Positions 1 through 8,422 of a stretch of DNA of 64,000 nt are shown one piece after another (the stretch's first letter is position 1; each line of letters begins with the position of its first letter). Under the pieces are notes generated by a model. That model made no database searches. It was not told the DNA's origin and saw nothing but the letters and a program-made list of their open reading frames with translations. Origin of the DNA: Gemmatimonadota bacterium (GTDB lineage Bacteria > Gemmatimonadota > Gemmatimonadetes > Gemmatimonadales > GWC2-71-9); assembly GCA_016704275.1 (NCBI GenBank), contig JADJAK010000002.1, positions 372,001-436,000 on the forward strand. The letters are read 5' to 3'. The translations under genes were made by a program, and so were the position numbers.

Positions 1-1084
1 GCGGGAACGACGCGCCCCAGAGCAGTGCGCCGGGGAGCACCACCCAGAGCGCCCGAATGATGTCGATCTGGAAGGTGTAGGCCGGCGCCGACGAGAGCGA
101 CGGATTGATCGGCCAGTACGGCAGCGCCGCCGTCAGCGACCACGCCGCCCAGCCGAGCGCAAGCACCAGCAGGAACTGGCACCAGCCGAGCGCGGCGCGC
201 GGATTGGCGATGAAGCGTGCGAGGAACGCGCCGGCCGATGAACCGAGCCCGAGCCCGGCGAGGAAGCCACCGAGAATCAAGGAGAAGGTGTACGTCGTCG
301 GGCCGAGCAGCAGCGAGAGGATGCGGGTCCAGACCACTTCAGAGCCGAGTGCCGTGAGGCCCGAAAGTCCGAGCGTGAGCAACACCGGCCAGCTCCCGGC
401 AGGGAGCGAGGCGGTGGCGCGTGCACTGGCAACCTCCGGCGTTGCCGCGCGCGATCCCGCCATGAACCACGCCACCGCGGCGATCAGCAGGTTGAGGCAC
501 ACGGCCACGCCGGTCGCCGTCACCACGTCGAAGTTGCGCAGCAGCACGAAGCCGGCGACCAGGCAGCCGACCACCGCGCCGAGCGTGTTGCCACCGTAGA
601 GGATGCCGAGGTAGCTCATACCTTCGGGCGTGGCGCGCACCTCGCGCGAAATCGCCGGCAGGGTGGCGCCCATCAGGATCGTGGGGGGCAGCAGGCAGAG
701 CGCAGCGAGCAGTGCGCGGAGCAGCAGGCCGAAGGGCCCCGACCCGCCGACCGCCGCATAGAGCCCGCCGGCATACGGCAGGATCAAGAGCACCAGGACG
801 CCGCAGACTCCGATCCCGGCCTCGAGCGCCGCGTAGACCTTGAGCGGCGACCGCGCCGACGAGACCCGCCGGGCCAGGAAGAGGGACCCGATGCACATCC
901 CGCCCATGAAGGTCGCCAGCAGCACCGCGATCGAGACGGCGGAGGCACCGATCACGAGACCGAGGAGCTGGAACCAGACGATCTCGTAGATCAGGGCGGC
1001 GGCGCCGCTGGCCACGAAGAGTGGCAGCAGCAGGAGCAGGCGTCTTGGGGACCCCTCGTCGGCGATCGAAGTGGGGGTGGGCAT
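1..1084 (-). CDS. Fused MFS/spermidine synthase-like membrane protein (3' end off window)
   Basis: Integral membrane protein cut by the left window edge; 361 N-terminal residues are present from ATG 1084. Residues 26-37 read SGAAALIYEIVW, the signature of the membrane domain that sits in front of a spermidine-synthase-like Rossmann domain in many bacteria. The same pattern returns at residues 241-252 as SGLTALGSEVVW, so the visible part holds two homologous helical bundles with about ten hydrophobic segments. The expected C-terminal methyltransferase-like or aminopropyltransferase-like domain lies outside the window, so enzymatic activity cannot be judged. The substrate is unknown. It is divergent from the carbonic anhydrase gene to its right. 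Confidence 0.75.
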   Translation of the reverse strand, partial: MPTPTSIADEGSPRRLLLLLPLFVASGAAALIYEIVWFQLLGLVIGASAVSIAVLLATFMGGMCIGSLFLARRVSSARSPLKVYAALEAGIGVCGVLVLLILPYAGGLYAAVGGSGPFGLLLRALLAALCLLPPTILMGATLPAISREVRATPEGMSYLGILYGGNTLGAVVGCLVAGFVLLRNFDVVTATGVAVCLNLLIAAVAWFMAGSRAATPEVASARATASLPAGSWPVLLTLGLSGLTALGSEVVWTRILSLLLGPTTYTFSLILGGFLAGLGLGSSAGAFLARFIANPRAALGWCQFLLVLALGWAAWSLTAALPYWPINPSLSSAPAYTFQIDIIRALWVVLPGALLWGASFP

Positions 1085-1138
1085 CGCGGAAGGGTAGGGC
1101 GAGGATCGCCCGGCTGGAAGGGGCGGAGAGCGGGGCGC

Positions 1139-1167
1139 TTGACGGCCCCTAGGGACAATAGTATTAC
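1139..1167 (+). promoter_or_regulatory. Predicted sigma70-type promoter of the carbonic anhydrase gene
   Basis: TTGACG at 1139-1144 and TATTAC at 1162-1167 are separated by exactly 17 bases. The start codon lies 78 bases further on, so a leader of about 70 bases is implied. This is a sequence-only prediction, but the TTGAC plus 16-18 bp form recurs at several other genes in the window. Confidence 0.5.
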
Positions 1168-1245
1168 TATCATTACTCGGAGCTTTACACGCTGGACCGC
1201 GATGCCGCCATCGCCGGCCCACTCCCCTCTCGACCGGACAGTCCC

Positions 1246-1893
1246 ATGCGTACCCTGACCCGCGAACTGCGCGACGCCCTGACCCCGCTCACGGCCCTCG
1301 ATGTCCTCCGCAAGGGCAACGAGCGCTTCGTCAACAACCTGAAGGCCAATCGCAACCTGCTGCAGCAGGTCAACGAGACGAGTGACGGCCAGCACCCGAT
1401 GGCGATCGTGCTCAGCTGCATCGACTCGCGCACCTCGGCCGAGCTGATCTTCGACCAGGGACTCGGCGACATTTTCTCCTGCCGGATCGCCGGGAACATT
1501 CTCAACGACGACATCCTCGGCAGCATGGAGTTCGCCTGCAAGGTCGCGGGCGCCAAGGCCGTCGTGGTCCTCGGCCACAGCCGTTGCGGCGCGATCAAGG
1601 GTGCCTGCGACGGCGTCCGACTCGGCAACCTCACGACCCTGCTGCAGAAGGTCGAGGACGCCATCGCGATGGAGACGGAGACGCTCGACAATCGCACCTC
1701 TGCCAACGCCGCCTTCGTGGAGCGGGTGGCCGAGCTCAACGTGATGCTGGTCAAGGAGCAGATCATGGAGCGCAGCCCGTTGCTCGCCGAGATGGTCCGC
1801 AACAGCGAGATCGCCCTCGTTGGCGGGATGTACGACGTCGAGTCGGGCGCCGTGGAGTTCTACGACTCGCGCATGCTCCTCGGGGCGGCGTGA
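1246..1893 (+). CDS. Beta-class carbonic anhydrase
   Basis: Interconverts carbon dioxide and bicarbonate in the cytoplasm. The 215-residue length is normal for the beta class. The zinc site is visible: C58-x-D60-x-R62 in CIDSR, then H111 and C114 in GHSRCGAIKGA. The D60/R62 dyad is the catalytic pair of the family. Start ATG 1246 is the first in frame and gives a family-like N-terminus. The stop codon overlaps the GTG start of the TetR-type gene by four bases, so the two are probably cotranscribed and translationally coupled. No signal peptide is seen. Confidence 0.93.
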   Translation: MRTLTRELRDALTPLTALDVLRKGNERFVNNLKANRNLLQQVNETSDGQHPMAIVLSCIDSRTSAELIFDQGLGDIFSCRIAGNILNDDILGSMEFACKVAGAKAVVVLGHSRCGAIKGACDGVRLGNLTTLLQKVEDAIAMETETLDNRTSANAAFVERVAELNVMLVKEQIMERSPLLAEMVRNSEIALVGGMYDVESGAVEFYDSRMLLGAA

Positions 1894-2570
1894 GCCAGCG
1901 GATCGCGCTGCAGCTGGACGAGACGCTGTACCTGAAGGACCCCATGTCGAGCGACCTGGGGGAGAGCATCGTCGAGCACGGCATCCTGATGCTCGACGCG
2001 ATCGGCTACGAGGCGTTCACCTTCCGCAAGCTCGCCGAGCGCATTGGCACGACCGAGGCCTCGGTCTACCGCTACTTCAAGAGCAAGCACCGGCTGCTGC
2101 TCTATCTCACGGCCTGGTACTGGAGCTGGATGGAGTACCGGCTGGAGCTCGCCACGACGAACGTCGATCGCCCCGAGGAGCGGCTCCGCCTCGCACTGCG
2201 CGAGCTGACCCAGCGGATCCGTCAGGACTACTCCACCCCGCGCATCGACGAGGAGGCCCTGTACCGCGTGGTGGTGGCGGAGTCATCAAAGGCGTATCTG
2301 CATGCGGACGTGGACGCCGACAATCGGGAGGGGATGTTCCGGAGCTACAAGCGGCTCTGCCGCACGGTGGCCGACCTGATTCTCGAGGTCAATCCGGCGT
2401 ACCGGTATCCGGTGGCCCTGGTGTCCACCGTCGTGGAGAGCTCGCACATGCAGAAGTACTTCGCCGAGCACCTGCCGTCGCTGACCGAGGTTACCCGCGG
2501 CGATGCCGACGAATCCACCACCGCCTTTCTGACCGACCTGGTCTTCACCGCGATCGCGACGCCACCGTAG
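1890..2570 (+). CDS. TetR/AcrR-family transcriptional regulator
   Basis: DNA-binding repressor of 226 residues. The N-terminal helix-turn-helix lies at about residues 43-66, with the TetR-type core TTEASVYRYFKSKHRLL. The rest is a helical ligand-binding domain that I cannot assign to a ligand. The GTG start at 1890 overlaps the carbonic anhydrase stop; an ATG at 1944 is an alternative that keeps the whole HTH. Coupling to carbonic anhydrase suggests it regulates that promoter or a physiological partner, but no clear operator palindrome is seen upstream. Confidence 0.85.
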   Translation: MSQRIALQLDETLYLKDPMSSDLGESIVEHGILMLDAIGYEAFTFRKLAERIGTTEASVYRYFKSKHRLLLYLTAWYWSWMEYRLELATTNVDRPEERLRLALRELTQRIRQDYSTPRIDEEALYRVVVAESSKAYLHADVDADNREGMFRSYKRLCRTVADLILEVNPAYRYPVALVSTVVESSHMQKYFAEHLPSLTEVTRGDADESTTAFLTDLVFTAIATPP

Positions 2571-2576
2571 CTGACG

Positions 2577-3221
2577 CTACCCGAACATCTCCCCCTGCTC
2601 CAAGATCCCTCGGCAGAACAACTTCCGATGGTGCGGTGTCATCCCCTGCGTGCGGAGCGCGCTCATGTGGCCGGCCGAGCCGTACCCCATGTTGCTCTCC
2701 CAGCCATAGCCGGGGCGGCGCGCACCCAGTGAGCGCATCAGGCGGTCGCGCGCGACCTTCGCGAGCAGCGCGGCCGCGGCGATTGCGTGGCAGTTGGCAT
2801 CGCCCTTCACGAGCGCGCGGTGCGGCGTGCCGAGCTCGGGCACCGGCATGCCATCGACCAACACGAGCACGTGCGCATTCGCATCGAGCATCCGTCGACA
2901 CTGCGCCAGCGCACGCCGCATCGCCAGCGCCGTCGCCACCCGGATATTGAGCCGCTCGATTTCAGCCACACTCGCCGCTCCCAATCCCCACCCCTGCGCC
3001 TCCCTGCGAATACTCAGCGCCAAGGACTCCCGCTCCGCCGCCTTCTTCACCGCCTTCGAGTCGCGCACGCCGCTGATCCCGGCGTGGCCGACCGCAAAGC
3101 AACACGCCCCCGCCACGACCGGCCCGGCCAGCGGTCCCCGCCCTACCTCGTCGACGCCGATGAGGAGGTGGTCGGTGGCCCAGGCCAGATGTTCGTGATC
3201 GAGGGGGGCGGTGATGGGCAT
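2577..3221 (-). CDS. rnhB: Ribonuclease HII
   Basis: Removes ribonucleotides and RNA from RNA-DNA hybrids. The 214-residue protein has the type 2 RNase H signature GVDEVGRGPLAGPVV at residues 22-36, giving acidic residues D24 and E25, the D54-S-K segment, D123 in LVDGM and D159 in KVARDR. These are the expected catalytic carboxylates. The C-terminal TPHHRKLF stretch is also typical. Its start is followed, on the upstream side, by a 7-bp repeat array shared with the divergent arsR promoter region. Confidence 0.95.
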   Translation of the reverse strand: MPITAPLDHEHLAWATDHLLIGVDEVGRGPLAGPVVAGACCFAVGHAGISGVRDSKAVKKAAERESLALSIRREAQGWGLGAASVAEIERLNIRVATALAMRRALAQCRRMLDANAHVLVLVDGMPVPELGTPHRALVKGDANCHAIAAAALLAKVARDRLMRSLGARRPGYGWESNMGYGSAGHMSALRTQGMTPHHRKLFCRGILEQGEMFG

Positions 3222-3250
3222 AGCTCAAAGCTAAGGGGAGATCGCAGTGG

Positions 3251-3334
3251 GTGACCTGTAACCTGTGACCCGTAACCAGGGGGCCGGTCACTGGTCACTG
3301 GTCACTGGTCACTGGTCACTGGTCACTGGTCACT
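3251..3334. repeat. Heptameric tandem repeat array, GGTCACT type
   Basis: Twelve consecutive 7-bp units. Units 1-4 (3251-3278) read GTGACCT, GTAACCT, GTGACCC, GTAACCA; unit 5 is GGGGGCC; units 6-12 (3286-3334) are seven perfect GGTCACT copies. The left half is close to the reverse complement of the right half, so the array can fold into a long hairpin. Its last unit abuts the -35 hexamer of the arsR promoter. Confidence 0.9.
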
Positions 3335-3361
3335 TGACACATCAATTTCTCTTGATACATT
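3334..3361 (+). promoter_or_regulatory. arsR promoter with ArsR operator in the spacer
   Basis: TTGACA at 3334-3339 and TACATT at 3356-3361 are spaced by 16 bases. The spacer holds the inverted repeat ATCAA (3341-3345), six bases, TTGAT (3352-3356), a typical ArsR/SmtB-family operator shape. ArsR bound there would block polymerase. The start codon lies only 7 bases after the -10 box, so the transcript may be leaderless. Confidence 0.65.
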
Positions 3362-3368
3362 GAATCCC

Positions 3369-3692
3369 ATGACCACTCTGGCCCCCCAAGCCGCCCTCGC
3401 CCGCATGTTCCACGCGCTCTCCGATGAGACCCGCTTGGGCATCCTCGAGGCGCTGCGTGGCGGCGAGCGTTGCGTCTGCGAACTGACCGGCACGCTGGAC
3501 GCCGCGCAGTCGCGGCTCTCGTTCCACCTGAAGACCCTGAAGGACGCCGGGATGGTGACCGACCGGCGCGAGGGGCGCTGGGTCTATTACACCCTGGCCC
3601 CCGATGCCCTCGAGATGGTCCAGGCCGCCCTGGTCGAGCTGGCCACTCCGACCTCGCCGCGCCGCAAGGAGTGGTGGGCCTGCTGCAAGTAA
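3369..3692 (+). CDS. arsR: ArsR-family arsenic-responsive repressor
   Basis: Winged-helix metalloregulator of 107 residues that should release DNA when it binds As(III). ERCVCEL carries the C-V-C pair of the classic ArsR inducer site, followed by the recognition helix region QSRLSFHLKTLKDAGMV and the wing EGRWVYYTL. ATG 3369 is preferred over an in-frame TTG at 3360 because the latter falls within or right at the -10 box. It is the first gene of an arsenic operon and likely represses itself and arsM through the two matching operators at 3341-3356 and 3714-3729. Confidence 0.93.
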   Translation: MTTLAPQAALARMFHALSDETRLGILEALRGGERCVCELTGTLDAAQSRLSFHLKTLKDAGMVTDRREGRWVYYTLAPDALEMVQAALVELATPTSPRRKEWWACCK

Positions 3693-3705
3693 GTCTGTTG
3701 TCGGG

Positions 3706-3735
3706 TTGAACATATCAAGATTTCTTGGTGCACAA
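3706..3735 (+). promoter_or_regulatory. Second ArsR operator/promoter in front of arsM
   Basis: ATCAA at 3714-3718 and TTGGT at 3725-3729 are separated by six bases, repeating the geometry of the operator before arsR. TTGAAC at 3706-3711 is a plausible -35 with the operator again in the spacer; the -10 is weak. This implies internal ArsR-controlled transcription of arsM onward. Confidence 0.5.
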
Positions 3736-3758
3736 CACTGCCACGTGAGGAATAGATC

Positions 3759-4643
3759 ATGACCCCGGAACCGAACGCCACCGAACTGCGCAACACCGTC
3801 CGCGAGAAGTACGGCGCCGCCGCGCGCCGCGTCCTCGAGGTCGCCGAGCCGGCCTCCTGCTGCGGACCGACGTCGTCCTGCTGCGGCGCAAGCGCCTTCG
3901 ACGGCACCGTCGACCCGATCACCTCGAACCTCTACCTCACCGGTCAGACCGACGTCCTCCCCGACGCCGCCGTCCTCGCCTCCCTCGGCTGCGGCAACCC
4001 AACCGCGCTGGCCGAACTGCACCCCGGCGAGACGGTCCTCGACCTCGGCTCCGGTGGCGGCATCGACGTCCTCCTCTCGGCGCGGCGCGTGGGGCCCACC
4101 GGCAAGGCGTACGGCCTCGACATGACCGACGACATGCTCGCCCTCGCCCGGAAGAACGCCGCCGAAGCCAATGCGACCAACGTCGAGTTTCTCAAGGGCG
4201 AGATCGAGCACATTCCGCTCCCCGACAACTCCGTCGACGTGATCATCTCCAACTGCGTGATCAACCTCTCGGGCGACAAGCGCGCCGTCCTGGCCGAGGC
4301 ATTCCGCGTCCTCAAGCCGGGCGGGCGCTTCGCGGTCAGCGACGTGATCGTGCGCGGCGACGTGCCGCCGGCGGTGCGGCGCAGCATGGAGCTCTGGGTC
4401 GGCTGCGTGGCGGGCGCGCTCGAGGAGCAGGAATTCCTGAACCTGCTCACCGAGGTCGGCTTCGAGGCGCCGTCGATCGAGCCGACGCGGATCTACCTGG
4501 CCGAGGACGCCGCGACCTTCCTCACCGGCGCGGGACTCGACGCGGCCAACGTCGCCGAGATCGACGGGAAGTTCATGGCAGGGTTCGTCCGCGCCACGAA
4601 GCCGAAGGCTGCGGCCTGCTGCGCGCCGGGCTGCTGTTCGTGA
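3759..4643 (+). CDS. arsM: Arsenite S-adenosylmethionine methyltransferase
   Basis: Methylates As(III) with SAM, giving methylated and partly volatile arsenicals. The 294-residue protein has the SAM-binding motif VLDLGSGGGIDVLLSARR at residues 93-110 and three single cysteines at family positions: C78 (LGCGNP), C166 (SNCVINL) and C216 (WVGCVAGAL). Additional cysteine pairs sit at residues 34-42 and in the CC...CC tail, likely arsenic capture. Start ATG 3759 has a GAGG upstream. The stop overlaps the ACR3 start by four bases. Confidence 0.94.
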   Translation: MTPEPNATELRNTVREKYGAAARRVLEVAEPASCCGPTSSCCGASAFDGTVDPITSNLYLTGQTDVLPDAAVLASLGCGNPTALAELHPGETVLDLGSGGGIDVLLSARRVGPTGKAYGLDMTDDMLALARKNAAEANATNVEFLKGEIEHIPLPDNSVDVIISNCVINLSGDKRAVLAEAFRVLKPGGRFAVSDVIVRGDVPPAVRRSMELWVGCVAGALEEQEFLNLLTEVGFEAPSIEPTRIYLAEDAATFLTGAGLDAANVAEIDGKFMAGFVRATKPKAAACCAPGCCS

Positions 4644-5722
4644 CCAGCACCGCCGACGCCATCGATGCGCCGATCCTCAAGCGTCTCTCGACGCTGGACC
4701 GCTTCCTCCCGGTCTGGATCGTCGCCGCGATGGCGGCCGGGCTGTTGCTGGGGCGGCTCTTTCCCGACCTCGGCGTGGTGCTCGACCGCATCAAGATCCA
4801 GGGCGTCTCGGTGCCGATTGCGCTTGGGTTGCTCTGGATGATGTACCCCGTGCTCGCCAAGGTCCGCTACGAGACCATCGGCCAGCACACCCGCGACCGA
4901 CGGCTCATCGGCACGTCGCTCGTGCTCAACTGGGTCGTCGGTCCGTTGCTGATGCTCGCGCTGGCCTGGATCTTCCTCCCCGACTTGCCCCACTACCGCA
5001 ACGGCCTCGTGCTGATCGGGTTGGCACGCTGCATCGCCATGGTGCTGATCTGGAACTCACTGGCGTGCGGATCGGGCGAACTGGCCGCCGTGCTGGTGGC
5101 GCTCAATTCGGTCTTCCAGATCGTCACCTACTCCGTCCTCGGCTGGCTCTACCTCACGGTGGTGCCCGGATGGTTCGGCGCCGATACCGCGGTGCTCGAC
5201 GTGTCGATGGCGCAGATCGCCATGAGCGTCCTGGTCTTCCTCGGTGTGCCGCTCGTCGCCGGCTACCTCACGCGGAGGACGCTGGTGGCACGCCGCGGCG
5301 CGGTCTGGTATGAGTCGGTGTTCCTGCCGAGGATCGGCCCCACCGCCCTGCTCGGTCTGCTCTACACCATCGTGCTGATGTTCGCGATGCAGGGGAATCG
5401 CCTGATTGAGGCGCCGTTCGACGTCGTGCGGATCGCGCTGCCGATGCTGATCTACTTTGCGGTGATGTTCGGCTTCGCGTTCTGGGCGTCGTGGAAGATG
5501 GGCTTCAGTTACGAGACGACATCCGCGATCTCCTTCACGGCGGCAGGCAATAACTTCGAACTGGCGATCGCCGTCGCCGTTGCCACCTTCGGCATCGGCT
5601 CGGGCGAGGCCCTCGCCGCCGTCGTCGGGCCACTGATCGAAGTCCCCGCGCTGGTCGGCCTGGTGTACGTGGCCCTCTGGGCGCGTCGACGCTACTTCCC
5701 TGCCGAGGGTATCACCGCATGA
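4640..5722 (+). CDS. acr3: ACR3-family arsenite efflux permease
   Basis: Inner-membrane arsenite exporter of the BART superfamily, 360 residues with about ten helices. The segment IGLARCIAMVLIWNSLACG contains the conserved Cys of ACR3 transporters and the family-typical N in TM4. It starts at GTG 4640, overlapping the arsM stop, and its own stop overlaps the arsC start. Position between arsM and arsC completes a detoxification operon in which arsenate is reduced, arsenite is exported, and part is methylated. Confidence 0.93.
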   Translation: MTSTADAIDAPILKRLSTLDRFLPVWIVAAMAAGLLLGRLFPDLGVVLDRIKIQGVSVPIALGLLWMMYPVLAKVRYETIGQHTRDRRLIGTSLVLNWVVGPLLMLALAWIFLPDLPHYRNGLVLIGLARCIAMVLIWNSLACGSGELAAVLVALNSVFQIVTYSVLGWLYLTVVPGWFGADTAVLDVSMAQIAMSVLVFLGVPLVAGYLTRRTLVARRGAVWYESVFLPRIGPTALLGLLYTIVLMFAMQGNRLIEAPFDVVRIALPMLIYFAVMFGFAFWASWKMGFSYETTSAISFTAAGNNFELAIAVAVATFGIGSGEALAAVVGPLIEVPALVGLVYVALWARRRYFPAEGITA

Positions 5723-6198
5723 CCGTGTCCCGATTCAAGATCCTCGTCCTCTGCACCGGCAACAGCGCGCGCAGCCAGATCGCGGAGGCACTCTTGGCCA
5801 CGCGCGGGGCCGGCCGCGTGGTTGCGGCGAGCGCCGGATCGCACCCTGCACCGCGCGTGAACCCCTACGCGGTGGAGACGCTCGCGGCGCATGGGATCGA
5901 GTGGAATGACCGCGTGCCGAAACGGCTCGACGAGGTCGAGGGTGTGGCCTACGACCTGGTAATCACCGTCTGCGACAATGCCGCCGAGGCGTGTCCCTTC
6001 TTTCCGGGGGCGGCGGCGCAGGTGCATTGGGGATTGCCCGACCCCGCCGACGAGACCGAGCGAAGCGCCGCGCTGCGCGCCTTCGAGGACACGTACCAGG
6101 CGCTCGACGCACGGATCACGCGGTTGCTGGCGCTGCCGATCGAGGCGATGGGGGCGGAGGAGCTCACCCGGGCAGCCACACGCATCCACCGGGAGTGA
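5719..6198 (+). CDS. arsC: Arsenate reductase, low-molecular-weight phosphatase type
   Basis: Reduces arsenate to arsenite. The 159-residue protein has the LMW-phosphatase P-loop at its N-terminus, CTGNSARSQ with nucleophile C12, followed by C85 (VITVCDNA) and C92 (EACPFFPG), the redox pair of thioredoxin-linked ArsC enzymes. The WGLPDPAD segment supplies the general acid. ATG 5719 overlaps the acr3 stop. It faces the BlaR1-type gene convergently, with 27 bases between the stops. Confidence 0.92.
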   Translation: MTVSRFKILVLCTGNSARSQIAEALLATRGAGRVVAASAGSHPAPRVNPYAVETLAAHGIEWNDRVPKRLDEVEGVAYDLVITVCDNAAEACPFFPGAAAQVHWGLPDPADETERSAALRAFEDTYQALDARITRLLALPIEAMGAEELTRAATRIHRE

Positions 6199-6225
6199 TG
6201 AGGGGGCGGGTCGAGCTCCCGGACT

Positions 6226-7377
6226 CTATTTCGACGGCGCCCGACTGCAGTTCACGGTCATCGTGTATTGGCTCGGCGTCCGAGTGGAGTCGCGGACCAC
6301 AACGCTGAAGATCTGCGGCCCACGCCCGGGCCGGCGGTCCGCGCAAACACGCGCTGCGATCTGTGCCATCCCACCCTGCTGACCCGTGCCGACCGTCCGA
6401 CCGACCGCTCGCTGCTGCGCTGGCGCCGCCATCGCGATGCCCGCCAGCATCACTGAACCGAGCGCGGCGGTCAGGCCGATCTTCCCTCGACGTGGAAGCG
6501 AGCGATCACGCGTCTCGTCCAGGAGGGCGCAGAGGCGGATCCCGAGCGTCGAGTGGTGTGCCAGCCCAAGGGCCGGGGCCAGCGTTGCCGTGACGGAATC
6601 CCGACCGACGCCCAGGGAGAGGAGCAGGGCGGCATAGTCGGACGCCACGACGTCCTGCCCGAGCACCGCATTGTCGCAGGCTTCCTCCCGCGCCAACCGC
6701 GCCGCGCCCGCCATCGACCAGACCATCGGATGGTACCAGTGCACCACGCAGGCGAGCCGCGCCAGCAGGTTCGCCGCGAGATCGCCGCGGGCGACGTGCG
6801 CGAGTTCGTGCAGCACTGCATACCGTCGCTGCGCTGGAGACCAGTGGTCCGCATCCGTCGGCAGCAGGATGAGTGGGCGAAGCACTCCCCACGTGCACGG
6901 CGCGTCGAGCCACGCGCACTCCACGAAGCGGACCGCGAAGGGACCCGATGGCAGCGATCCCGCCGCTTCGATCGCGACACGCCATTCCGGCGAGAGCCGA
7001 TGCGTGCTGATGCGCAGTCTCGCCCGAAGCCGGAATTCGCCGCCCAGCATCCAGAGCAACATCAGCGCTGCACCGATGCCCCAGATGATCACCAGACTGC
7101 CCCCGGACACCGAGGAGGCCGTGCCGGCCGGTCCGACGAGGAATGACCCTGCCGACCACGGCGCGGACGCGGCACGCGCCGGCACGCCGACCACGAGCTC
7201 CCACGTGGGCAGCACGGCGGTCAGCACCGGCAAGGCAACCGCTCCGACAAGCCCGGTCATCCAGATGAGATGACGCACTGCGGCGGAGCGGTGCCGCAAC
7301 AGGTGCGCGACGGCCGAGACGAAGAGCAGCAGCGTGGTGAGCTTGAGCACGCCGAGGCCAAAGTCCAGCATCGACAT
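6226..7377 (-). CDS. M56-family membrane metallopeptidase (BlaR1/MecR1-like)
   Basis: Membrane-bound zinc peptidase of 383 residues that, in BlaR1-type systems, cleaves the partner repressor on signal. Residues 190-194 are HELAH and residues 231-236 EEACDN, the two halves of the M56 site. Hydrophobic segments lie near residues 7-25, 36-58, 95-112 and after 300. After the peptidase domain only about 90 residues remain, so the penicillin-binding sensor domain of classical BlaR1 is absent and the input signal is unlikely to be acylation by a beta-lactam. It starts one base after the BlaI-type stop. Confidence 0.88.
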   Translation of the reverse strand: MSMLDFGLGVLKLTTLLLFVSAVAHLLRHRSAAVRHLIWMTGLVGAVALPVLTAVLPTWELVVGVPARAASAPWSAGSFLVGPAGTASSVSGGSLVIIWGIGAALMLLWMLGGEFRLRARLRISTHRLSPEWRVAIEAAGSLPSGPFAVRFVECAWLDAPCTWGVLRPLILLPTDADHWSPAQRRYAVLHELAHVARGDLAANLLARLACVVHWYHPMVWSMAGAARLAREEACDNAVLGQDVVASDYAALLLSLGVGRDSVTATLAPALGLAHHSTLGIRLCALLDETRDRSLPRRGKIGLTAALGSVMLAGIAMAAPAQQRAVGRTVGTGQQGGMAQIAARVCADRRPGRGPQIFSVVVRDSTRTPSQYTMTVNCSRAPSK

Positions 7378-7378
7378 G

Positions 7379-7768
7379 CTACCTCCCCTTGGCCCGCGCC
7401 GAGGCGATCAGCGCGGCCAGTTCGTCGAGTTCGACTTGCGAGATCGGGTGGTCGCGCGAATCGATCAGCGCGGCCACCGTTCGCGATGCACTCCCTTCCC
7501 AGAAGGTGTCCACCAACTGCCTCAGCGCCAGGGTGCGCGCCTTGGCCCGTGACATCGTCGGAATGAAGAGATACCGCGGGCCATCCTCGACGTGCGTCAG
7601 GTGGCCTTTCGTTTCAAGCACGCGCAACAGCGCGCGAACGGCGGAATAGCTCGGTGCATCGGCGATCCCCTCGTGCACCTCGCGCGCCGTCGCGCGGCCG
7701 AGCCCGAAAATGACGTCCATGATCTGGCGTTCACGTCGACTGAGTTGTGGCAAGGCAGAACGGGACAT
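7379..7768 (-). CDS. BlaI/MecI-family transcriptional repressor
   Basis: Winged-helix repressor of 129 residues beginning MSRSALPQLSRRERQIMD. The motif ATAREVHEGIADAPSYSAVRALLRVLETKGHL is the helix-turn-helix and recognition helix of the BlaI/MecI/CopY family (written across residues 26-58), followed by the wing and a C-terminal dimerization segment. ATG 7768 is chosen over upstream in-frame codons because family similarity begins there. It forms an operon with the secreted protein upstream and the M56 peptidase downstream; the palindrome at 8423-8441 is its likely operator. Confidence 0.9.
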   Translation of the reverse strand: MSRSALPQLSRRERQIMDVIFGLGRATAREVHEGIADAPSYSAVRALLRVLETKGHLTHVEDGPRYLFIPTMSRAKARTLALRQLVDTFWEGSASRTVAALIDSRDHPISQVELDELAALIASARAKGR

Positions 7769-7815
7769 GCAGCGACTCCGGGGCGCGAGTGACAGTGGGG
7801 AGAGGCCGTTGCACG

Positions 7816-8388
7816 TCACCAGTCGGCGAACGGTGGACGCGTCGGCGCATTCCAGCCCTGCATGCCGATCGCGACGCTGGAGGCAAGCCGCCATTCGCCA
7901 TCGACCTGCCGCCAACCATCCCGAGTGACCCAGAGGGCGTACTGCCGAGTGTCGGCGCCAGCAGAGTTCTGACCCGTGAATTCGAGCTTCTCCTGCACGA
8001 CCGTCTCAAAGCCGGTCGGGGTACGGATCACGGTCAGGATGCTGGAATCAAATCGGGTGAGGCGCGGCCCGGCAGGCGGCGTGAGGATTGCGGCGAGAAA
8101 CTCGGCCCGCGCGAGCCGCGAATCGGCATTCATCGGACTCATCACGGCAGAGAACTCGGGGAGCAGCGCCCGGCTCAGCGCGGCCGTGTCGAGCGCCAGC
8201 CGAGCCTGGTCCCAGCGCTTGGTCGCCGCCACGATGCCCTCGCGTGCCTCCGCCAAGGACAGCCGCGCTGGAGTCGTGGCGGCCGGCGTCTGTCCAATGG
8301 CGGCGACGGCACCCAGCTGCTGCATGAGGGTGAATGCCACGGCCACGCGGGTGAGTGCCCGGATCGTCACCTCGGGGGAATCGCGCAT
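7816..8388 (-). CDS. Secreted NTF2-like (SnoaL/DUF4440-type) protein
   Basis: A 190-residue protein with an N-terminal hydrophobic export segment ending near AAIGQTPA, then about 140 residues patterned like the DUF4440/SnoaL branch of the NTF2-like fold (W near the start of helix 1, a DTAALSRALLPEF stretch, repeated beta strands ending in WRQVDGEWRLAS). No catalytic set can be named. A strong AGGAGGG ribosome site precedes ATG 8388. It is the first gene after the BlaI-type operator, so it is the most direct target of the system. Confidence 0.72.
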   Translation of the reverse strand: MRDSPEVTIRALTRVAVAFTLMQQLGAVAAIGQTPAATTPARLSLAEAREGIVAATKRWDQARLALDTAALSRALLPEFSAVMSPMNADSRLARAEFLAAILTPPAGPRLTRFDSSILTVIRTPTGFETVVQEKLEFTGQNSAGADTRQYALWVTRDGWRQVDGEWRLASSVAIGMQGWNAPTRPPFADW

Positions 8389-8422
8389 GAGAGCCCTCCT
8401 GCACCAGGGGAAAGGTGGTAAA

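Noticed and set aside
3360..3368. TTG start for arsR giving three extra residues
   Set aside because: It overlaps the -10 region; ATG 3369 gives the normal ArsR N-terminus.
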